The translations under genes and the position numbers were made by a program. This document shows positions 1 to 5,146 of a stretch of DNA of 5,449 nucleotides, piece by piece. This DNA comes from an uncultured Clostridia bacterium (GTDB lineage: Bacteria; Bacillota; Clostridia; Christensenellales; UBA1242). The stretch lies in NCBI GenBank assembly GCA_947089305.1, contig CAMUJQ010000065.1, forward strand, positions 1 through 5,449. Direction: 5' to 3'. Each line of letters begins with the position of its first letter. Within the stretch, counting starts at the first letter, position 1. The notes beneath the pieces were generated by a model. It was not told where the DNA came from. It searched no databases and was given only the letters and a program-made list of their open reading frames with translations.

Positions 1-318
1 GAAATGGGTAACACTATAGAATTTTTACATAAAATAGGTCGCGGCGGGGCTAGTAGAAGCTATGGTATAGAAGTAGCTAATTTAGCTGGAGTGCCAAATG
101 AAGTTACGGCGAGAGCAAAGGTTATTTTAAAAGAAATAGAAAATGCTCCTCAAATGGTGGCGGCAAAACAAAGCGGAGCCGGCAATGGAGAAAATAAACC
201 AATATCTTTAGGAGAAAGACAAGTTCTTAAAGTATTAAAAGATACAAATATAAATGAATTAACACCTTTACTTTGTATGGATTTACTTGAAAGACTTCAA
301 AAATCTATGGAGGAATAG
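1..318 (+). CDS. mutS: DNA mismatch repair protein MutS, C-terminal fragment
   Basis: The 5' end lies outside the window; the frame is open from base 1 and stops at TAG 316-318, giving 105 visible codons. MutS is the mismatch-recognition ATPase that scans newly replicated DNA and recruits MutL. The visible part starts at the end of the ATPase domain: FLHKI followed by GGASRSYGIEVANLAG matches the conserved MutS dimer-interface stretch (usually GxADxSYGIHVAxLAGLP). An RAKVILKEIE helix, a low-complexity Gly/Ala/Asn linker (about residues 52-68) and a small C-terminal helical domain ending in NELTPLLCMDLLERLQ follow; the last resembles the 'LTPxxAxxxLxxLk' tail of bacterial MutS. The linker, where many MutS proteins carry a beta-clamp peptide, has only a poor candidate (QMVAA). 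The gene ends one base before the mutL start. Identification is firm because family motif, position and downstream mutL agree. Confidence 0.96.
   Translation, partial: EMGNTIEFLHKIGRGGASRSYGIEVANLAGVPNEVTARAKVILKEIENAPQMVAAKQSGAGNGENKPISLGERQVLKVLKDTNINELTPLLCMDLLERLQKSMEE
309..313 (+). promoter_or_regulatory. Shine-Dalgarno that fixes the mutL start at TTG 320
   Basis: GGAGG lies inside the last codons of mutS, six bases before TTG 320-322. The frame is open further upstream to another TTG at 287, but that one would add 11 residues unlike MutL and has no comparable ribosome site. A start at 320 gives the typical MutL N-terminus, a short lead into the ISAGEVVERP motif. Confidence 0.9.
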
Positions 319-319
319 T

Positions 320-2170
320 TTGAATAGAATTAATGTATTAACAAGTGATATATATAATAAAATATCTGCAGGTGAAGTAGTTGAAAGACCTTGCAACGTT
401 GTTAAAGAACTTGTGGAGAATAGCCTCGATGCAGGAGCAACAAAAATTGTTGTATCTGTATATGGTGGCGGTATTGAAAAAATAATTGTTAATGATAATG
501 GACATGGAATAAATAGAGAAGATATTGATAAAGCTGTGTTAAATCATGCAACAAGTAAAATTGTTAAAGCAGAGGATTTATATAAAATTCAAACACTAGG
601 TTTTAGAGGAGAAGCTTTAGCTAGTATTTGTGCTGTTAGTGATGTAATTATTTCAACTAAAACAGATGGCGATGAATTTGGCGTAAAAGCAACATATAAA
701 AATGGTGTTTTAGAAGATAAAACAGATATTGGCATGTCGTCAGGAACAACTATTGAAGTAGATGGTCTTTTTAAGTATATTCCTGCAAGACTAAAGTTTC
801 TAAAAAAAGAAAAAACTGAAGAACAAGAAATTTATAGTATATTTACAAAATTTATTTTAAGTAATTATAAAATAGCTTTTAAATTAATTATTGAAGATAA
901 AGTTAAAATAGATTATTTTGGTTCTAGTTTAGAAGATGCAATTTTTGAAATATATGGAAGTTTAGTTGCATCAAACTTAATTAAAATTAATAACTCCCAT
1001 AATGGAATTTTAGTTGAAGGTTTTGTTGGAAATCCTAGTATTGCAAAATCTAGTAAAACAAACCAAACTCTTTTTGTAAATAAAAGATATATAACAAATC
1101 AAACAATTGCTTTTGCAGTTGAGAGAGTTTTTGAAAACTATTTAATGAAAGGAATGCATCCATTTTATTGTTTAAACATTACAATTAATCCAACAATAAT
1201 TGATGTTAATGTGCATCCTAAAAAATTAGAAGTAAGGTTTAGTGACCCTACTAAAGTTTTTTCAGCAGTATATGTTGCAGTTAATAATGCAATTTTGGAT
1301 CAAAGTGCAAAAAGTGATTTAAAAGAGGAAGTTAAAGTTGATCCAATTGTTTTAACTCCAAGAGAAATTCCAACTTCAACGTTTGATAATGATAAAAAAG
1401 AAGAAAACGATAAAAATAAAGTTACAGAATATGTTCCACACCCAATGCCTACAAACTTAGGTTTATATAAATCTGATTTTGAAAAAAAGCTTGATGCTTT
1501 AGATATTAGTCAATTTAAAATTGCAAGTGAACAAACTTCTTTTGAAAGCTTTTTAAAAACCACTTATAAAGAAGAAGACTTAATTGATGTTAAACCTCTT
1601 GAAAGTAAAATTTCTATTTTAGGTCAAATTTTCAATGAATTTTGTTTAGTTACTAAAAATGATATTTTATATCTAATTGATGAACATGCAATGCATGAAC
1701 GAATTTTATTTGATAAATTTAGTGAGGAAACAAATAATGAAAAACTAGGTGTAACAGATTTCTTAACACCTTTTACATTAGAACTTAGCCCAGCAGAAGA
1801 AAGTAATTTAATAAAAATAGAAGATGATTTAAGTAAACTTGGATTTAGTATTTCTAATTTTTATAAAAATACATATAGAGTAGATTCTATTCCTACAATT
1901 TTAAATGGAATGAATTTAAAAACTTTTTTCAATAAAATTTTATCAAGTGAATTTATTTCAACTGACAAAGCAAGTTTAATTAAAAATAAGTTAGCGCGCG
2001 AAGCTTGTCGTGCAGCAGTAAAAGCAGGTCAAAGTTTATCGGCTTTTGAAATAGAAAACTTAATAAACAATTTAAAACCAAATACTCCCTTACTTTGTCC
2101 ACATGGTAGGCCAGTTATTGTTGAACTTACAAAACTAGATTTAGAAAAGTTATTTAAAAGGAAACTCTAA
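320..2170 (+). CDS. mutL: DNA mismatch repair protein MutL, endonuclease type
   Basis: Complete, 616 aa from a TTG start. MutL couples MutS mismatch recognition to strand incision and removal. The N-terminal GHKL ATPase is intact: ISAGEVVERP (15-24), catalytic-type E30 and N34 in KELVENSLDAG, DNGHGI (59-64), ATSKI (77-81), and the signature GFRGEAL (94-100). The S5-like transducer domain follows with FVNKRYI (252-258) and DVNVHPKKLEVRF (295-307). A charged, poorly conserved linker spans about 320-428. The C-terminal domain carries the endonuclease and metal motifs: DEHAMHERILFD (454-465, usual DQHAxxERxxYE), ACRAAVKAG (562-570), CPHGRP (593-598), and the end DLEKLFKRKL. It therefore resembles B. 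subtilis-type nicking MutL and not the E. coli MutH-dependent form. The beta-clamp motif position has TDFLTP (479-484) in place of QxxI/LxP. It sits one base after mutS and one base before ynbB, suggesting coupled translation. Length is normal for the family. Confidence 0.97.
   Translation: MNRINVLTSDIYNKISAGEVVERPCNVVKELVENSLDAGATKIVVSVYGGGIEKIIVNDNGHGINREDIDKAVLNHATSKIVKAEDLYKIQTLGFRGEALASICAVSDVIISTKTDGDEFGVKATYKNGVLEDKTDIGMSSGTTIEVDGLFKYIPARLKFLKKEKTEEQEIYSIFTKFILSNYKIAFKLIIEDKVKIDYFGSSLEDAIFEIYGSLVASNLIKINNSHNGILVEGFVGNPSIAKSSKTNQTLFVNKRYITNQTIAFAVERVFENYLMKGMHPFYCLNITINPTIIDVNVHPKKLEVRFSDPTKVFSAVYVAVNNAILDQSAKSDLKEEVKVDPIVLTPREIPTSTFDNDKKEENDKNKVTEYVPHPMPTNLGLYKSDFEKKLDALDISQFKIASEQTSFESFLKTTYKEEDLIDVKPLESKISILGQIFNEFCLVTKNDILYLIDEHAMHERILFDKFSEETNNEKLGVTDFLTPFTLELSPAEESNLIKIEDDLSKLGFSISNFYKNTYRVDSIPTILNGMNLKTFFNKILSSEFISTDKASLIKNKLAREACRAAVKAGQSLSAFEIENLINNLKPNTPLLCPHGRPVIVELTKLDLEKLFKRKL
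2156..2162 (+). promoter_or_regulatory. Shine-Dalgarno for the GTG start of ynbB
   Basis: AAAAGGA lies in the last codons of mutL, nine bases before GTG 2172-2174. It supports the non-ATG start; the next in-frame Met is far downstream, past conserved sequence. Confidence 0.75.
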
Positions 2171-2171
2171 A

Positions 2172-3380
2172 GTGGAAATTAAATTAATAGAAGAAAAATT
2201 AAAGGATAAATTTAATGAACTTGATGAACTAGCACTGTTTAATCAAGAAAAAGTTTTAAATGCGTTCAAAAATAATAAAGTTAGTTTGGCAAATTTTAGT
2301 GGAACGACAGGCTATGGATACGGCGATATAGGTAGAGAAACTTTAGAAAAAATATTTGCAGATATATTTAAAGCAGAAGCAGGATTGGTTAGTCCACATA
2401 TTTCTTGCGGAACAACGGCTCTAACTTTAACTTTATTTGGATTACTTAGACCTAATGATTTGCTTTTAAGTATTGCTGATGAGCCATATGACACGCTAAC
2501 TGAAGTTATTAGTGGAGACGGTAACGGGAGTTTAAAAGACTTTAAAATAGACTATAAATTTGTTCCACTAAAGAATGGTGAGTTAGATAGCGAAGCAATT
2601 TATAAAGCTGTAAAAAAACATAAACCAAAAGTTATATATCTTCAACGCTCACGTGGTTATGCTTGGCGTAATTCTATACTTGTTGAAGAGATGCAACCAA
2701 TTTTTATTGAATGTAAAAAAATTAGCCCAAATTCAATTATTGTTGTTGATAATTGTTATGGTGAATTTACACAAACAAAAGAACCAACTGAAGTTGGTGC
2801 AGATATATGCGTTGGCAGTTTAATTAAAAATGCTGGTGGTGGAATTGCTCCTAATGGCGGTTATATTGTTGGAAAAGAAAAGTATGTAGATTTAATTGCA
2901 GGCAAGCTTAATTCGCCATCACTTAATAGAGAAGTAGGAAGCTTTGAACAAGGCTATAGACTTTTTTATCAAGGAGTTTTTTTAGCACCACATGTTGTTA
3001 AAGAATGTTTGAAAGGTGTTATGCTATCAGCAAAGATTTTTAGCGAACTAGGTTATGAGGTTTTACCAAATATTGATAGACCACTAAGTGATATTGTTTG
3101 TAGCATAAAATTTAATGATAAAGATAAGTTAATTAAATTTATTCAAACAATTCAATTTAATAGCCCTGTTGATAGTTTTGTTTTGGCTTTACCTTGGGCA
3201 ATGCCAGGATACACTGACGAAGTAATAATGGCTAGTGGTAGTTTTGTTGGTGGAAGTAGCATTGAACTTTCTGCTGATGCTCCAATTCGTCCTCCATACA
3301 TTGCGTATATGCAAGGTGGACTAACTTACGAACACATAAAAATTGCACTAATTAATGTTTTAAAAGAACTTGAAAAATAA
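2172..3380 (+). CDS. ynbB: PLP-dependent methionine gamma-lyase-like (YnbB / 'aluminium resistance') protein
   Basis: Complete, 402 aa, GTG start one base after the mutL stop. It looks like a cytoplasmic fold-type I PLP enzyme of the family annotated in databases as methionine gamma-lyase family or aluminium resistance protein (B. subtilis YnbB). Visible landmarks are NFSGTTGYGYGD (41-52), the Ser/Cys-Gly-Thr-Thr cofactor phosphate region HISCGTTALT (76-85), IADEPYDTL (101-109), the aspartate expected to contact the PLP pyridine nitrogen in VVDNCYGEF (D193), and the Schiff-base lysine in GSLIKNAGGG (K219) followed by IAPNGGYI. The C-terminal part holds LPWAMPGYTDEVIMASGSF and RPPYIAYMQGGLTYEH. 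No signal peptide or membrane segment is evident. The true substrate is not established for the family; sulphur amino-acid lyase activity is an inference from fold. In Firmicutes the gene commonly lies near miaA/hfq and glnR or lexA, so finding it between mutL and lexA fits except that miaA and hfq are missing. Confidence 0.9.
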   Translation: MEIKLIEEKLKDKFNELDELALFNQEKVLNAFKNNKVSLANFSGTTGYGYGDIGRETLEKIFADIFKAEAGLVSPHISCGTTALTLTLFGLLRPNDLLLSIADEPYDTLTEVISGDGNGSLKDFKIDYKFVPLKNGELDSEAIYKAVKKHKPKVIYLQRSRGYAWRNSILVEEMQPIFIECKKISPNSIIVVDNCYGEFTQTKEPTEVGADICVGSLIKNAGGGIAPNGGYIVGKEKYVDLIAGKLNSPSLNREVGSFEQGYRLFYQGVFLAPHVVKECLKGVMLSAKIFSELGYEVLPNIDRPLSDIVCSIKFNDKDKLIKFIQTIQFNSPVDSFVLALPWAMPGYTDEVIMASGSFVGGSSIELSADAPIRPPYIAYMQGGLTYEHIKIALINVLKELEK

Positions 3381-3404
3381 AATATATTAATTTTAATAAA
3401 AGTA

Positions 3405-3433
3405 TTGAAAATATCATGTAAATATTTTATAAT
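3405..3433 (+). promoter_or_regulatory. Sigma-A-type promoter of the 180-aa gene, predicted leaderless start
   Basis: TTGAAA (3405-3410), a 17-base spacer, then a perfect TATAAT (3428-3433). The upstream 3380-3404 stretch is A/T-tract rich and UP-element-like. Six bases separate the -10 box from ATG 3440, so the expected start of transcription (about seven bases after the -10) is the A of the start codon. No Shine-Dalgarno sequence lies between the promoter and the gene. Confidence 0.8.
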
Positions 3434-3439
3434 CATATT

Positions 3440-3982
3440 ATGAGTAATAGAAAAATTATAGATGAATTATATTTTGGAAAAAGACTAAATAACATAGTTG
3501 AAACTTTTTGTAAAAAATATTTATATGCAAGTGAAGGCGAAAACATAAAAATAGAAGAAATTTTAATTAAACCAAATATTTATGATGATGATTGTTGCGA
3601 CAATTTTTTGGATGTTTTTGTTCGCACAAGTAACAAAAAACAATTTAATTTTAAAATAAATGACACCCAATGTTTATATTGTGGAGATGATTTTTATTCT
3701 ACTATGTGGGTAAAAGAAATTTTGGAAACAGTTAAAGGCACTAAAATAGAAAAAGAATATTTAAAAAACTATGCTACAAATTTGTATAAAAAGATAAGTG
3801 ACATGTTTTACGATAGTGGTTTTAATTTTATACCTTTTGAAGCTGACCAAAAAATTGCAATTTTAGAAGAATTAAAAAATAATATTTCAGATTTTCAACA
3901 GGCAATTTTAGAGCAAAAAAATCCAACAGATTATTTTTTAAATAGTATATTTAATGAAAATAAAAAATCCACTAAAAAATAA
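3440..3982 (+). CDS. Unrecognised 180-aa protein
   Basis: I do not recognise this protein. It is a soluble-looking, Lys/Asn/Asp-rich sequence with no signal peptide and no membrane segment. Visible features are an N-terminal helix (about 5-28), a likely beta-rich middle (IEEILIKPNIY, NFLDVFVRT, QFNFKI) typical of a small alpha/beta fold, five cysteines (C24, adjacent C52-C53, and a CLYC pair C78/C81 followed by GDD), and a helical C-terminal half (about 90-165) ending in a lysine-rich tail. The Cys pairs could bind metal or be structural, but nothing proves it. The start is ATG 3440: it has no ribosome site but lies exactly at the predicted transcription start, and the next Met is residue 89. 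It follows ynbB by 59 bases with no obvious terminator between. It does not resemble MiaA or Hfq, the usual occupants of this neighbourhood. Codon use matches the AT-rich neighbours, so recent transfer is not indicated. Confidence 0.75.
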   Translation: MSNRKIIDELYFGKRLNNIVETFCKKYLYASEGENIKIEEILIKPNIYDDDCCDNFLDVFVRTSNKKQFNFKINDTQCLYCGDDFYSTMWVKEILETVKGTKIEKEYLKNYATNLYKKISDMFYDSGFNFIPFEADQKIAILEELKNNISDFQQAILEQKNPTDYFLNSIFNENKKSTKK

Positions 3983-3986
3983 TGTT

Positions 3987-3993
3987 AAAAGGA
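3987..3993 (+). promoter_or_regulatory. Weak Shine-Dalgarno favouring the ATG 4005 start
   Basis: AAAAGGA in the gap after the preceding stop codon, 11 bases before ATG 4005. The spacing is on the long side, but the alternative upstream ATG 3954 has no purine-rich site before it and would overlap the previous gene by 29 bases. Confidence 0.5.
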
Positions 3994-4004
3994 ATTTTGT
4001 ATTA

Positions 4005-4457
4005 ATGGAAAATAGTTGCGAATTTTTACAACACTTACAAAAAACTGATGAAAAATTGTTTAATCGTGTAGTTAAAGGTTTCATTGAAAGAAGTTATGAT
4101 TTTGGAACTTTAAATGAATTTTTCATTAAATTTAATTTAAATAGATTTGAAGCCATTTTTAGTGTTATTAAATATGGCTATGGAGAAGAGTTTTATATTT
4201 TTAAATTTACAGATTATCTTGCTTCTATAAAAAATTTAAGCAAAATTTCTTCAACAGACAATTATGATAAATGTTGGAAATTTTATTTGAAATCGCATTT
4301 AACAGGGGAAGCCCTTAAAAAATATAATCAAAAGTTATTAGATTTTGTTAACGAGGAAACATTAAAATATCGTAACAACTTACTTTATGATAATGGTTTT
4401 TCTAATGAAGAAATAAATCAAATAAATGCAAAAAATAAAACAGTATTAAAAAAATAA
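4005..4457 (+). CDS. Unrecognised 150-aa protein
   Basis: I do not recognise this protein. From ATG 4005 it is 150 aa; the frame also opens at ATG 3954 (167 aa), but those 17 extra residues (Lys/Asn-rich) lack a ribosome site, so the shorter form is preferred. The sequence is rich in Phe, Tyr, Asn and Lys and appears mostly helical: EFLQHLQKTDEKLFNRVV (6-23), a Phe-rich middle with LNEFFIKFNLNRFEAIFSVIKYGYGEE split by YGYG (57-60), and a C-terminal helical part with ETLKYRNNLLYDNGFSNEEI (118-137). It has no signal peptide or clear membrane helix. It follows the 180-aa gene by 22 bases and is probably co-transcribed from the promoter at 3405-3433. Both proteins carry a YDxGF stretch in their C-terminal half (YDSGF and YDNGF) and a Lys-rich tail, too little to claim homology. 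Its stop codon lies inside the terminator stem shared with lexA. Confidence 0.7.
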   Translation: MENSCEFLQHLQKTDEKLFNRVVKGFIERSYDFGTLNEFFIKFNLNRFEAIFSVIKYGYGEEFYIFKFTDYLASIKNLSKISSTDNYDKCWKFYLKSHLTGEALKKYNQKLLDFVNEETLKYRNNLLYDNGFSNEEINQINAKNKTVLKK

Positions 4458-4475
4458 GCAAATCGCTTATTTTTT
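4449..4475. terminator. Bidirectional intrinsic terminator between convergent genes
   Basis: The left arm 4449-4459 (A-tract, then ATAAGC) pairs with the right arm 4465-4475 (GCTTAT, then T-tract) around a five-base loop, AAATC. All 11 pairs are Watson-Crick, but only two are G-C. Each strand ends in a run of six or more U after the GC-containing core, so it can serve both the + strand gene ending at 4457 and lexA ending at 4474. The stop codon TAA 4455-4457 lies within the left arm and two bases of the lexA stop lie in the right arm. Confidence 0.8.
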
Positions 4476-5094
4476 AATATCTTCTAATTAAACCTATAAC
4501 AACACCTAAAATGTCAACATGGTCAGTATAAATTGGTTTAAGTAAAATGTTTTCAGGTTGAAGTCTAAAACGATTACTTTCTTTATAAAACCTTTTAACC
4601 GTTGCAGAGTCGTCGAGTAGGGCAGCAACAATATCACCATTGTTTGCTGTTGATTGTTTTTTAACAATAATATAATCTCCGTCGTTAATTCCAGCTTCAA
4701 TCATACTTGTTCCAGAAACGCGGAGCATAAATAAATCGTCTCCGTGAAACAAACTTTTTGGAATGCTATAAACATCCTCATAATTTTCAACTGCGAGAAT
4801 TGGTGTTCCAGCAGTAATAGTACCTATTAAAGGGATATTAACAAAGTCTTCATTATTAGATTCAAGACCGCCACCAACAATGGTTATGCTACGACTTTTT
4901 TTATCATCGCGAGTAATTTTCCCTTGCTTAATAAGTTCATTTATGTGATATGCAACAGAACAGGTAGACGAAAATCCTAATTCACGCCCAAGTTCTCTTA
5001 CAGAAGGAGATACTCCTTTTTGTTTTGTTAAACGCACAATTGCGTTATAAACCTCATCGGTTTTATTATTTTCTATAGATTTTGTTCTTGCCAT
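4474..5094 (-). CDS. lexA: LexA repressor (SOS regulator, self-cleaving)
   Basis: Complete, 206 aa, the usual LexA length. LexA represses SOS genes and is inactivated when RecA filaments stimulate its autocleavage. The N-terminal winged helix-turn-helix is visible: an opening helix TDEVYNAIVRLTKQKG, then SPSVRELGRELGFSS (29-43) and the recognition segment TCSVAYHINELIKQGKI (44-60). A short glycine/polar linker (about 73-83) leads to the S24-type peptidase domain. The cleavage site is A95-G96 in GTITAGTP, the catalytic serine is S130 in RVSGTSM, and the catalytic lysine is K167 in ATVKRFY. GDYIIVKK and VVIGLIRRY are also typical. The start is ATG 5094-5092; no ribosome site precedes it and the promoter places transcription start at the same base. 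Two LexA-box-like sequences in its promoter imply autorepression. It converges on the 150-aa gene and lies 52 bases downstream of a tyrosine recombinase gene on the same strand. Confidence 0.97.
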   Translation of the reverse strand: MARTKSIENNKTDEVYNAIVRLTKQKGVSPSVRELGRELGFSSTCSVAYHINELIKQGKITRDDKKSRSITIVGGGLESNNEDFVNIPLIGTITAGTPILAVENYEDVYSIPKSLFHGDDLFMLRVSGTSMIEAGINDGDYIIVKKQSTANNGDIVAALLDDSATVKRFYKESNRFRLQPENILLKPIYTDHVDILGVVIGLIRRY

Positions 5095-5100
5095 ATAATT

Positions 5101-5129
5101 ATATTAGCACATTAAAAAACATTTGTCAA
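5101..5129 (-). promoter_or_regulatory. lexA promoter, predicted leaderless start
   Basis: Reading the minus strand: perfect TTGACA (5129-5124), a 17-base spacer, then TAATAT (5106-5101) preceded by TGC, an extended -10 element. Six bases follow before ATG 5094, so the predicted transcription start is the first base of the start codon. An overlapping TATAAT (5103-5098) would need a 20-base spacer and would start transcription inside codon 2, so it is less likely. Confidence 0.82.
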
Positions 5130-5139
5130 ACATTTGTTC
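5117..5139. promoter_or_regulatory. Tandem LexA-box-like operators over the lexA -35
   Basis: On the + strand, AAAC-ATTT-GTTC (5128-5139) differs by one base from the Gram-positive core GAAC-N4-GTTC. A second, weaker copy AAAC-ATTT-GTCA (5117-5128) abuts it, so AAACATTTGT repeats at 5117 and 5128, an 11-base offset close to one helical turn. Both overlap or flank the -35 hexamer, the expected place for autorepression. The better box is called with fair confidence, the second only tentatively. Confidence 0.7.
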
Positions 5140-5146
5140 AATATTT

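Noticed and set aside
287..319. TTG 287 as the mutL start
   Set aside because: It adds 11 residues unlike the MutL N-terminus; TTG 320 has GGAGG at ideal spacing.
2312..2494. Antisense reading frame inside ynbB
   Set aside because: It is a by-product of the coding pattern of a well-recognised enzyme and has no start signals.
3381..3404. A terminator for ynbB in the AT-rich gap
   Set aside because: TATTAA/TTAATA can pair only with a two-base loop and has no GC pairs; no credible stem is present.
3971..3985. Frameshift fusion of the 180-aa and 150-aa proteins at the A-rich end of the first gene
   Set aside because: Joining the frames needs a +1 shift, whereas the AAA AAA run would favour -1, and the second gene has its own start and ribosome site.
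3954..4004. Upstream ATG 3954 as start of the 150-aa gene
   Set aside because: It overlaps the preceding gene by 29 bases and lacks a ribosome site; ATG 4005 has AAAAGGA ahead of it, though the spacing is long.
4506..4700. Second minus-strand frame inside lexA
   Set aside because: It overlaps a complete, motif-verified LexA in another frame, with no independent support.
5117..5137. Short direct repeat as an attachment site or CRISPR-like repeat
   Set aside because: Only two 10-base copies occur, overlapping the lexA promoter; LexA operators explain them better, and no spacer structure exists.
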